Source: Bacillota bacterium
Lineage (GTDB): Bacteria > Bacillota > Bacilli > Alicyclobacillales > SLC66
DNA: 59,460 nt
Assembly: GCA_021820975.1 (NCBI GenBank)
Contig: JAKADA010000012.1
Span: 1-59,460 of the forward strand
Direction: 5' to 3'
In this document: positions 52,533-59,460 of the stretch, piece after piece
How positions within the stretch are numbered: position 1 is the first letter of the stretch
How the letters are laid out: the number at the start of each line of letters is the position of its first letter
The notes under the pieces: generated by a model
Seen by the model: only the letters and a program-made list of their open reading frames with translations
What the model was told of the DNA's origin: nothing
Database searches by the model: none
Translations under genes and position numbers: made by a program

Positions 52533-54011
52533 GTGGATAAATTCGACGTATTTAAAGATATTGCGGAGCGTACTGGCGGCGATATCTACCTAGGTGTCGT
52601 AGGTCCGGTACGAACCGGAAAATCGACATTTATTAAAAAGTTTATGGAGCTTATTGTGTTGCCAAGTATGGCTGATGATGGAGAACGTACACGTGCCATT
52701 GATGAACTGCCGCAAAGTGCTGCAGGAAAAACGATTATGACGACAGAACCGAAATTCGTTCCTAATCAGGCTGCACGAATTACCGTAGCTGAGGGAATTA
52801 CGATCGATTGTCGATTGGTGGACTGTGTTGGGTATGCTGTGGACGGAGCTCGTGGGTATGAAGACGAAAACGGGCCGCGCATGGTAACAACACCGTGGTA
52901 TGACGATCCTATTCCTTTTCAGGAAGCTGCTGAAATCGGTACGAGAAAAGTCATTGCTGATCATTCTACAATTGGACTTGTAGTGACAACTGATGGAACA
53001 ATCGCGGAAATTCAGCGTGAAAATTATGTCTCAGCAGAAGAACGCGTTGTAGCCGAGCTAAAAGAACTTGGTAAACCGTTCGTGATGATTATCAATTCTG
53101 CGCGACCCTACGGGCCGGAGGCACAAGCTTTGCGTTCGGAATTAATCGATCGATACGATATCCCTGTGATCGCATTGTCTGCTGCTACGATGGGAACCGA
53201 AGATATTATGTTGGTGTTACGTGAAGCGTTGTATGAGTTCCCTGTTCATGAAGTCAACGTTAACTTGCCAGGATGGGTCATGGTGCTTGATCCTGAGCAT
53301 TGGTTACGAAGCTCTTTGGAAGAGGCTGTACGGACTACCATTCAAGATATTCGACGATTGCGCGATGTCGATCGCGTAGTAGGCACTTTTGGACAATATG
53401 AATTTGTCGAGCGGGCAGCGATTGCAAGCGTCGATATGGGACACGGTATTGCTGATATCGAATTAACAGCTCCTGATACACTATATGACCAAGTGCTGAC
53501 GGAAGTTGTAGGCGTAGAGATTCGAGGAAAAGATCACCTGCTGCGCCTCATGAAAGACTTTACTCATGCTAAACGAGAATATGATAAAGTTGCTGATGCT
53601 TTGCGCATGGTTAAACTAACCGGTTATGGCATTGCCCCGCCAGTACTTGAGGAGATGACGCTTGATGAACCGGAATTGATTCGGCAAGGTTCACGTTTTG
53701 GGGTTCGTCTCAAAGCAATGGCGCCGTCGATTCATATGATCCGTGTGGATGTCGAATCAGAATTTGCACCTATCGTAGGTACGGAACGGCAAAGCGAGGA
53801 ACTTGTTAAGTACTTAATGCAAGATTTCGAAGAAAATCCGCTTAAAATTTGGGATTCTGACATCTTTGGTAAATCGTTAGCTGCTATTGTGCGAGAGGGG
53901 ATTTCAGGGAAATTATCGTTGATGCCAGAAAATGCCCAGTATAAGTTGCGAGAAACGTTACAAAGGATTATTAACGAAGGTAGCGGTGGCTTGATTGCTA
54001 TTATCTTGTAA
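52533..54011 (+). CDS. spoIVA: Stage IV sporulation protein A (coat ATPase)
   Basis: 492 residues, identical in length to the B. subtilis protein. It polymerises on the forespore surface using ATP and forms the base of the coat. Walker A is GPVRTGKSTFIKKF; LVDCVGYAVDGARGYEDENG and the C-terminal LIAIIL are characteristic. The GTG start has GGGAGGG upstream. In Bacillus hbs follows; here a tRNA gene follows. Confidence 0.97.
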   Translation: MDKFDVFKDIAERTGGDIYLGVVGPVRTGKSTFIKKFMELIVLPSMADDGERTRAIDELPQSAAGKTIMTTEPKFVPNQAARITVAEGITIDCRLVDCVGYAVDGARGYEDENGPRMVTTPWYDDPIPFQEAAEIGTRKVIADHSTIGLVVTTDGTIAEIQRENYVSAEERVVAELKELGKPFVMIINSARPYGPEAQALRSELIDRYDIPVIALSAATMGTEDIMLVLREALYEFPVHEVNVNLPGWVMVLDPEHWLRSSLEEAVRTTIQDIRRLRDVDRVVGTFGQYEFVERAAIASVDMGHGIADIELTAPDTLYDQVLTEVVGVEIRGKDHLLRLMKDFTHAKREYDKVADALRMVKLTGYGIAPPVLEEMTLDEPELIRQGSRFGVRLKAMAPSIHMIRVDVESEFAPIVGTERQSEELVKYLMQDFEENPLKIWDSDIFGKSLAAIVREGISGKLSLMPENAQYKLRETLQRIINEGSGGLIAIIL

Positions 54012-54086
54012 CGGTGTGGGGAATCGCATAAGCGATTCCCCTTGCAGGTTGTCTTGTGTCCTGTTATACTAGCACTTGTGCAGTGA

Positions 54087-54163
54087 CGGGATGTAGCGCA
54101 GCCTGGTAGCGCGCTACCTTGGGGAGGTAGAGGTCCCGGGTTCGAATCCCGGCATTCCGACCA
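54087..54163 (+). tRNA. tRNA-Pro (anticodon GGG)
   Basis: 77 bases including the encoded CCA. Acceptor CGGGATG pairs with CATTCCG, the anticodon arm is CTACC-TTGGGGA-GGTAG, and the T arm is CCGGG-TTCGAAT-CCCGG. It occupies the place of hbs and folE between spoIVA and mtrB. Confidence 0.95.
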
Positions 54164-54169
54164 ATCATT

Positions 54170-54198
54170 AAGCCCGCATTGGTGGGCTATTTTTTTTG
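54170..54198 (+). terminator. Terminator after the tRNA
   Basis: AGCCCGC and GTGGGCT form the stem, followed by a run of eight T. Confidence 0.85.
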
Positions 54199-54207
54199 TC
54201 ACTTGAG

Positions 54208-54221
54208 AGGAGAATACTCCT
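54208..54221 (+). promoter_or_regulatory. Hairpin that covers the SD of mtrB
   Basis: AGGAG (54208-54212, the only SD) and CTCCT (54217-54221) are perfect arms around a four-base AATA loop, directly before the mtrB ATG at 54224. If formed, it hides the ribosome site. Confidence 0.6.
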
Positions 54222-54223
54222 GT

Positions 54224-54433
54224 ATGGAAGACTACGTCGTCATCAAAGCCAAAGGCCATGGTGTTCAAGTGATTGGTCTTACAAGAGGGCAAGAAACGCG
54301 CTTTAATCATCTTGAGAAGTTGGATAAAGGCGAGATTATGATAGCGCAGTTTACGGAATACACCTCGGCGATTAAGATACGAGGTTCGGCATTGATTTAT
54401 TCGAAACATGGAATTATTGATACGGACGAGTAG
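54224..54433 (+). CDS. mtrB: Trp RNA-binding attenuation protein TRAP
   Basis: 69 residues, close to B. subtilis Mtr[41 protein letters not shown] and [13 protein letters not shown] forms an 11-subunit ring that, with tryptophan, binds (G/U)AG repeats in trp leaders and stops transcription or translation. The RNA-contact Lys and Arg of EKLDKGE and KIRG are present. No trp genes are in this window. Its own SD is inside a small hairpin. Confidence 0.93.
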   Translation: MEDYVVIKAKGHGVQVIGLTRGQETRFNHLEKLDKGEIMIAQFTEYTSAIKIRGSALIYSKHGIIDTDE

Positions 54434-54521
54434 CTAGTCTACGTCATTTCGTGTTTGTGTTATACTGGATAAGCGAATCTGTACCGCCGCTTTTTACGTT
54501 GGCGGTGGGAGTGGTGAACCG

Positions 54522-55286
54522 ATGAGCGCTTTTGAAGAACCCAAATGGAATCATTTACGCTTAAAGGAAGTACAAACGTTTATTGATCAGTTGATGTTCC
54601 ATCCGGTGCTTCGTGATGAACTCGCATTGCCAATTGTATCAAAGTTACAATTGTTTCTTGGAGCTCTGGTTTTGTCTCAGACCAGATTATCTTCAACTGT
54701 TTCAGACCGGATTTTGGCAGCCATGGTGCTTATGCATCATGGGCTGGATTTACATGAAAGTATTCAAGATGAAGAGGTACCTCAGTCGACACAGGCGCAG
54801 TTGACGATTTTGGGTGGTGCCTTTTTCAGTAGTTTATTTTACAGGTTACTTGCGGAAGCCAACCGAATTGATCTTGTTAGTGCATTTTCAAAAGCTGTTT
54901 CTAAGATTAATGAAGCAAAGTCGTCTATACACGATTTGCCGCCTGATGCGTTTTATGATGATCCGCAGTATATAACGTACCAATGTATAGTACAAGGTGA
55001 GCTACTTACAGCATTGTGCGAAATATTTTCACCGGATGTAGCGACTAAAGATTTTGTTGACTTAGCCATTATGGCTAGCGTCTATGATCAAGCTTTATCA
55101 CAAATGCATGCTAAATCAAAGAAGTTTTCTCGTAATCGCCTGCACCTAAATTTTTCGGAAACGATGGAGCGTTTGTTTCAAGCCTCTCGTGATGTAGTAG
55201 GGTCCGACGCTTGGTTACCCCTAAAATCATTATTTCATACGTCGATTAACCAGATAGATGGTGTACGTGTTGGAGAAGGAGGCTGA
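54522..55286 (+). CDS. hepS: Heptaprenyl diphosphate synthase, component I
   Basis: 254 residues, helical, no DDxxD motif, matching the small regulatory subunit of the two-part enzyme that makes the menaquinone side chain. Motif-like DLHESIQDEEVPQSTQAQLTILGGAFFS. Its partner hepT lies two genes on. GGGAGTGG is the SD. A hairpin (ACCGCC/GGCGGT, about 54483-54506) precedes it. Confidence 0.88.
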   Translation: MSAFEEPKWNHLRLKEVQTFIDQLMFHPVLRDELALPIVSKLQLFLGALVLSQTRLSSTVSDRILAAMVLMHHGLDLHESIQDEEVPQSTQAQLTILGGAFFSSLFYRLLAEANRIDLVSAFSKAVSKINEAKSSIHDLPPDAFYDDPQYITYQCIVQGELLTALCEIFSPDVATKDFVDLAIMASVYDQALSQMHAKSKKFSRNRLHLNFSETMERLFQASRDVVGSDAWLPLKSLFHTSINQIDGVRVGEGG

Positions 55287-55291
55287 TAAAA

Positions 55292-56020
55292 GTGGCTGCC
55301 GAGCAAACAGAAGTACGTTCTGAATATGTACATGACGTATTTTCTCATATCGCTAAACAATATGATGTCATGAACTCGGTTCTTAGTTTCAATCAACATA
55401 AATGGTGGCGTCGTTTTACTATGCGTAAGATGAATGTCTTTCCCGGAGCTGTGTGCCTTGATGTGGCAAGTGGGACTGGAGACTGGGCCATTTCTTTGGC
55501 GCATGCTGCGGGGAAACAAGGAAAAGTTACGGGACTTGATTTTTGTAAGGAAATGCTTGATGTAGCTGAACCAAAACTTGTCCGTGAAGGTGTCAAGGAT
55601 CGCGTTACTCTTTTACAAGGTGATGCTATGCAACTCCCGTTTCCAGATCATAGTTTTGATTTTGTGACAATAGGGTTTGGTCTTCGCAACATGCCAGATC
55701 TTCGACAGGTTCTTCGTGAAATGAAGCGTGTCGCAAAACCTGATGCAATGGTGGTGTGTTTAGAACTATCCAAGCCGACATGGAAACCATTTCGAGCCTT
55801 GTATTATGCATATTTTAATCATATCTTGCCTTTTTTGGGCAAGTTGGCCGTTGGGAAAGCGGAACCTTATCGTTGGCTTCCTCAATCTCTCGTCGCATTT
55901 CCCGAACGTACAAAACTGACACAAATTTTTTCTGAAGTGGGATTCGTTCGTGTGCAGGATTACGCCTTAACTGGTGGAATATGTGCATTACACATTGGCT
56001 TCAAACCGAAAAATGAATAG
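55292..56020 (+). CDS. menG: Demethylmenaquinone methyltransferase
   Basis: Last step of menaquinone synthesis. 242 residues of the UbiE/MenG family: VHDVFSHIAKQYDVMNSVLS, VASGTGDWAI (motif I), GLDFCKEMLDVA and GFGLRNMPDL. The GTG start lies five bases after the hepS stop. Gene order hepS-menG-hepT is as in Bacillus. Confidence 0.95.
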   Translation: MAAEQTEVRSEYVHDVFSHIAKQYDVMNSVLSFNQHKWWRRFTMRKMNVFPGAVCLDVASGTGDWAISLAHAAGKQGKVTGLDFCKEMLDVAEPKLVREGVKDRVTLLQGDAMQLPFPDHSFDFVTIGFGLRNMPDLRQVLREMKRVAKPDAMVVCLELSKPTWKPFRALYYAYFNHILPFLGKLAVGKAEPYRWLPQSLVAFPERTKLTQIFSEVGFVRVQDYALTGGICALHIGFKPKNE

Positions 56021-56047
56021 GTAACAAACTAAGGTGGACGAATTGCT

Positions 56048-57013
56048 TTGAATATTGCTGAATTTTATCAAGGTATGGAAGGCGATCTCGCCTTTGTAGA
56101 GCAGCAATTACACAAACAGTTGCACACGACGAATCATGTGCTTAAAGATGCCTCAACGCAATTACTTGATGCAGGTGGTAAACGACTGCGTCCTGTATTT
56201 GTCTTGTTGTCAGGGACGTTTGGCCAGTATGATCGTTTGCGTTTGACACATGTAGCTGTTGCTTTAGAACTTATTCATATGGCTAGTCTCGTTCATGATG
56301 ATGTTGTCGATCATGCGCAAATGAGACGAGGTAGGCCGACTGTAAAATCGTTGTATGGTAATAAGATGTCAATGTATACAGGCGATTATATTTTTGCGCA
56401 AGCCTTGGCTAATCTCGCTGAAATTGATGATCCGCTCTTGCATAAAACGCTTGCCTTGGCTATAGAACGTATGTGCATCGGTGAAATTGAACAAATTCGG
56501 GATCTTTTTAAAACAGATAGTACTATGCGTGTCTACCTTCGTCGCATTCGGCGTAAGACTGCATTTCTTATTGAAATGTCATGTGCGTTAGGAGCTATGG
56601 CAGCCGGTTGTTCTTCGTTGGAAGTAGCAGGTTTGCGTCGTTACGGTTACTATACGGGCATGGCGTTTCAAATTACGGATGATATCTTAGATTTTACCTC
56701 TACAGAAGAACGTTTAGGTAAACCGGTTGGTAGTGATTTACGCCAAGGAAACATCACGTTACCGGTTTTATATGCGTTACAAGATACTACCTATGGTCAA
56801 AAACTACGCAACCTTCTGCATGAAGATTGTAGTCCTGAAGATGTATTGTCTATGGTTCGATTAGTTATTGAAAGTGGCGGTATTGAATTTGCACAGCATG
56901 TTGCCGATCGATATCTTGCTAAAGCGAATGAAGGATTGGCCGTTTTAACACCTGGAAAAAATAGGATTACGCTTTCTGCTTTAGCAACGTTCGTCGGTAA
57001 AAGGGATCACTAG
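56048..57013 (+). CDS. hepT: Heptaprenyl diphosphate synthase, component II
   Basis: The catalytic trans-prenyltransferase, 321 residues. First Asp-rich motif SLVHDDVVDHAQMRRGRPT, second DDILDFT; GKRLRP and GNITLPVLYAL also fit. It lengthens farnesyl diphosphate for the quinone tail with hepS. TTG start after AAGGTGG. Confidence 0.93.
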   Translation: MNIAEFYQGMEGDLAFVEQQLHKQLHTTNHVLKDASTQLLDAGGKRLRPVFVLLSGTFGQYDRLRLTHVAVALELIHMASLVHDDVVDHAQMRRGRPTVKSLYGNKMSMYTGDYIFAQALANLAEIDDPLLHKTLALAIERMCIGEIEQIRDLFKTDSTMRVYLRRIRRKTAFLIEMSCALGAMAAGCSSLEVAGLRRYGYYTGMAFQITDDILDFTSTEERLGKPVGSDLRQGNITLPVLYALQDTTYGQKLRNLLHEDCSPEDVLSMVRLVIESGGIEFAQHVADRYLAKANEGLAVLTPGKNRITLSALATFVGKRDH

Positions 57014-57104
57014 AATATTTGCTTTCTATAGGCTTGCCTTGTTACAATGATAATCGTTATGTTGATGTTGATAAGGATACTGTGATTAAAGTGAGGGATA
57101 TGGA

Positions 57105-57548
57105 TTGGAACGTTCATTTATTATGGTGAAACCCGATGGCGTACAACGTGGATTGATCGGTGATATCGTTGCACGTTTTGAAAGCAAAGGTTTTAAATTG
57201 GTTGGCGCAAAACTTGTGCAAGTTCCATCAGCGCTAGCACAACAACATTATGCTGAACATAAGGAACGTCCTTTTTTTGGTGAATTGGTAAACTTTATTA
57301 CATCATCTCCGGTATTTGCCATGGTATGGGAAGGCCCGAACGTGATCGCTGTTGCGCGTAGCATGATGGGTAAAACTAACCCTGTGGACGCCATGCCAGG
57401 AACGATTCGTGGTGATTATGCGGTTAGCGTTGGGATGAACATTATTCACGGAAGCGACTCACCGGAAAGTGCTGTTCGTGAAATTGCTCTTTGGTTTAAC
57501 TCTGATGAAATTGCAAATTATGATCAAACAGTTTCAAAGTGGATATAA
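57105..57548 (+). CDS. ndk: Nucleoside diphosphate kinase
   Basis: 147 residues: [18 protein letters not shown] at the start and the active-site His in [12 protein letters not shown]. Transfers the terminal phosphate from ATP to other NDPs. TTG start after GAGGGATAT. A terminator follows. Confidence 0.95.
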   Translation: MERSFIMVKPDGVQRGLIGDIVARFESKGFKLVGAKLVQVPSALAQQHYAEHKERPFFGELVNFITSSPVFAMVWEGPNVIAVARSMMGKTNPVDAMPGTIRGDYAVSVGMNIIHGSDSPESAVREIALWFNSDEIANYDQTVSKWI

Positions 57549-57559
57549 GTAGTCAGTGG

Positions 57560-57594
57560 TGAAAAGCGGTCTCCCTTACGGCGACCGCTTTTTT
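57560..57594 (+). terminator. Terminator of ndk
   Basis: AAAAGCGGT and ACCGCTTTTTT pair around a 13-base region, with a T-run. Confidence 0.85.
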
Positions 57595-57628
57595 CAGTCT
57601 TTGGTTTATCGTTTAGGGGGATATTGTC

Positions 57629-58408
57629 TTGAGTCCGCGTGACTTCGATTGGTTTATGAGTGAATTTTATCAATTAACTGGGATCAACTTACGCGAATAT
57701 AAGCGTCCGCAAATGGAACGTAGATTAACAGCTTTGCGAGATCGGCGCGGCTATACCTCTTATGATGACTATATGCATGCTGTGTCTTCAAATCCCGGCT
57801 TATTAGCTGAATTGTTAGATCGTATGACTATTAATGTTTCCGAATTTTATCGTAACAAATCCCGCTGGGATGCCCTTGTTGAACGCGTACTTCCCATTAT
57901 TCCACTGCATAAAGACGTAAAAATATGGAGTGCAGCATGCAGTACGGGTGAAGAGCCCTACACGCTGTTAATGACACTTTCTACAAAATTACCTTTGGAG
58001 CGTTTATCTATCCTTGCAACAGACATTGATGAGAGGGCATTAACACGCGCAAAAGAAGGTTACTATGCTAAGGATCTTATTAAGCCTATTGCACCAGACA
58101 TGGTGCAAAAGTATTTTCAATTGACTTCAGATGGAAATTATAACGTGTCTAAGGAATTGCGTGAACGAATTACGTTTAAAAAGCACAATTTATTGCGGGA
58201 TTCTTACCCCACGGAACAAGATCTTATCGTTTGTCGTAATGTCCTAATTTATTTTACGGATGAAGCTAAACTACAAGTCTATCAAAAATTTGCTCGATCT
58301 TTAAAATCAGGTGGTGTTTTGTTTGTAGGAAGTACGGAACAAATTTTTCATCCGGAAACGCTCGCACTCAAACAAATAGAACCATTTTTCTATCAAAAAA
58401 CCTCTTGA
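57629..58408 (+). CDS. cheR: Chemotaxis protein methyltransferase CheR
   Basis: 259 residues: an N-terminal helical domain (LREYKRPQMERRLTALRDRRG), then the SAM site KIWSAACSTGEEPYTLLM and LIVCRNVLIYFTDEAK. Methylates glutamates of chemoreceptors. TTG start after GGGGGAT. Same place as in Bacillus; the conserved block ends here. Confidence 0.93.
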   Translation: MSPRDFDWFMSEFYQLTGINLREYKRPQMERRLTALRDRRGYTSYDDYMHAVSSNPGLLAELLDRMTINVSEFYRNKSRWDALVERVLPIIPLHKDVKIWSAACSTGEEPYTLLMTLSTKLPLERLSILATDIDERALTRAKEGYYAKDLIKPIAPDMVQKYFQLTSDGNYNVSKELRERITFKKHNLLRDSYPTEQDLIVCRNVLIYFTDEAKLQVYQKFARSLKSGGVLFVGSTEQIFHPETLALKQIEPFFYQKTS

Positions 58409-58434
58409 AACAAAATCCTCAATGAAAACGCTGT

Positions 58435-58458
58435 GTGGTGTGATTGAAATCACACCAC
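58435..58458. repeat. 24-base near-perfect palindrome after cheR
   Basis: GTGGTGTGATT and AATCACACCAC are perfect 11-base arms with a 2-base centre. No T-run follows. It could be the end signal of cheR or an operator for the transporter fragment. Confidence 0.6.
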
Positions 58459-58537
58459 GATTTCCCTGATCATGCTATTTTCCCTATAAGAAATAATTTT
58501 CTCATATTTCTATAAGTCCTATATGGGGGAGATTTGG

Positions 58538-59137
58538 TTGTCAACCGACAGGGAATACGTGTCCAATCGATCATCGATGCCAACTACCACAATGTGGTTG
58601 TCGATGATTACCATGGCATTGGCTTTTGTCACATGGTCGATGGTGTCACCGATCGCACCACAGATTCAAAAAACTTTTCATCTTCCTCTTTTTGATAAGA
58701 GTCTCATCGTGGCTACTCCTGTCTTATTAGGTTCTATCTTACGTATACCTCTCGGATGGCTCGCTGATCGTTACGGTGGACGTCGCGTATACACAATTTT
58801 GATGTTATTTGTCATTATTCCTTTACTTGGCATGTCTACAGCGCATTCTCTTACCACGTTGTTGTTTTGGGAAGTGTTATTAGGTGCTGCAGGTGCATCG
58901 TTTGCCGTTGGTATTGCTCATGTCTCTGCTTGGTATCCACCTAAAAAACAAGGCTTAGCGCTTGGCATCACCGCTTTTGGCAATATTGGTACGGCGATAG
59001 CAGGTTTTCTTGTTCCGTCGCTCTTTCTCGCTTTAGGTTATCAAAAGACGTTTTTGGTGATGATTATTCCAGTTGTTGTAGGTGCTTGTTTGATTTGGCT
59101 TTTTACGAGGGATCCGCAAAAAATAACCGATTTATAA
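58538..59137 (+). pseudogene. NarK-type nitrate/nitrite MFS transporter, N-terminal half only
   Basis: About 199 residues, six helices, ending at FTRDPQKITDL where a full NarK-type carrier would have some 200 more. FVTWSMVSPIAPQIQKTFHL and ATPVLLGSILRIPLGWLADRYGG are typical of the family. TTG 58538 is six bases after GGGGGAG. The second half is not found downstream in any frame. The truncation lies close to an IS607-type gene. Confidence 0.75.
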
Positions 59138-59330
59138 AATGGCTGTGGAATGGAAGGTTGTCTTACTTTTGCATCCTGAGTACAGAACATTACCCATGGT
59201 ATGTTCCACTAAGTTGGACGTCGAAATCAAGTGAATTACTTGAAAAAAAGTGGCTTCGTTGGGGCTTAAATCAGTAACTAAAACACTGCCTTTTGTTCAC
59301 TAAAACATGTTTTTATGATATGATTTAGGT
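59138..59330. other. Unassigned sequence between truncated transporter and transposase
   Basis: A 63-codon frame ends at 59277 but looks like no known protein. ACTAAAACA appears twice (near 59277 and 59300), with TTGTTC-17-TGATAT as a weak promoter ahead of the transposase gene. The left end of the element may lie here. Confidence 0.4.
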
Positions 59331-59460
59331 ATGCTATTAAGTTTAGAAGAAGCCGCGAAACTATTAGGGGTATCAAAAAGCACGATGCGTCGTTGGGAAG
59401 AAGAGGGGCGCATTAAACCAGAGCGAACACCTGGCGGTCATCGCCGGTATCGTTCCGAAG
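59331..59460 (+). mobile_element. IS607-type serine transposase (TnpA), 5' part
   Basis: Begins MLLSLEEAAKLLGVSKSTMR, followed by RWEEEGRIKPERTPGGHRRY. This is the MerR-like DNA-binding start of IS607-family serine recombinases. The catalytic part would lie beyond the window. A free-standing MerR-like regulator is less likely because TPGGHRRY is so typical of this family. Confidence 0.75.

Noticed and set aside
53732-54409. A 225-codon minus-strand frame across spoIVA end, tRNA and mtrB
   Set aside because: It runs antisense through spoIVA, a clear tRNA and mtrB; its CRDSNPG stretch is the known artefact of reading a tRNA backwards.
57040-57065. TGATAATCGTTATGT before ndk as a Fur/PerR box
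   Set aside because: The right half does not match the inverted repeat, and ndk is not an expected target.
59086-59277. 63-codon frame after the truncated transporter
   Set aside because: It overlaps the transporter end, lacks an SD and shows no recognisable motif.

Overview
The window reads as chromosome of an endospore-forming Gram-positive bacterium of the Bacillales type, of moderate GC by eye. Spore genes (spoIVA, sleB, ypeB), ccpA, mecA, mtrB (TRAP), a T-box ahead of serA and a heptaprenyl/menaquinone block support this. From about 40.9 kb to 58.4 kb the gene order follows the Bacillus subtilis sleB-ypeB-ypfA-cmk-ypfD-der-gpsA-spoIVA-mtrB-hepS-menG-hepT-ndk-cheR region. Many genes start with TTG or GTG behind strong Shine-Dalgarno (SD) sites. 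The proteins suggest an Alicyclobacillaceae-like lineage, but species level cannot be reached by reading alone.

Layout. 0-2.5 kb: half of an EAL domain, then a PAS-rich diguanylate cyclase. 2.5-5.4 kb: a class II aldolase plus drug-type MFS exporter operon, divergent from a PadR regulator whose likely operator covers the promoter, then a small DUF2892 membrane protein. 5.4-6.2 kb: remains of a divergent LysR / aldehyde dehydrogenase pair. 6.2-12.3 kb: a methyltransferase, a KimA-type transporter and a MoxR-DUF58-DUF4129 operon. 12.3-14.3 kb: serA under a T-box. 14.3-21 kb: a divergent sirtuin, leucyl aminopeptidase, PrsW-type protease, several small unknowns and a trypsin-like protease without PDZ or membrane anchor. 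20.9-25.6 kb: a ykkC-family riboswitch followed by the large subunit of glutamate synthase. 25.7-32.5 kb: NlpC/P60 hydrolase, methyltransferase, class A penicillin-binding protein, folE, a phosphoesterase, SprT and two related small helical proteins. 32.5-40.7 kb: UvrD-like helicase, ccpA, mecA, PIG-L deacetylase, M20 hydrolase, ddl and glutamate dehydrogenase. 40.9-58.4 kb: the conserved spore/core block. 58.5-59.5 kb: a truncated NarK-type transporter and the start of an IS607-type serine transposase.

How the genes connect. Glutamate flow is represented by glutamate synthase, probably controlled by a nucleotide-sensing riboswitch, and by glutamate dehydrogenase. Cyclic-di-GMP signalling is represented by the GGDEF enzyme, the EAL remnant and a PilZ flagellar brake protein. 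GcvH and LipM are adjacent substrate and enzyme. hepS-menG-hepT make menaquinone. sleB-ypeB and spoIVA serve germination and coat assembly. The most notable points are the ykkC-type riboswitch on gltB, the eroded LysR/ALDH pair fused by a deletion, the palindromes placed on or between promoter elements, a hairpin that masks the mtrB SD, the paralogous small-protein pair before the helicase, a degenerate sirtuin motif, a probable CTG start, and the replacement of hbs-folE by a tRNA-Pro.
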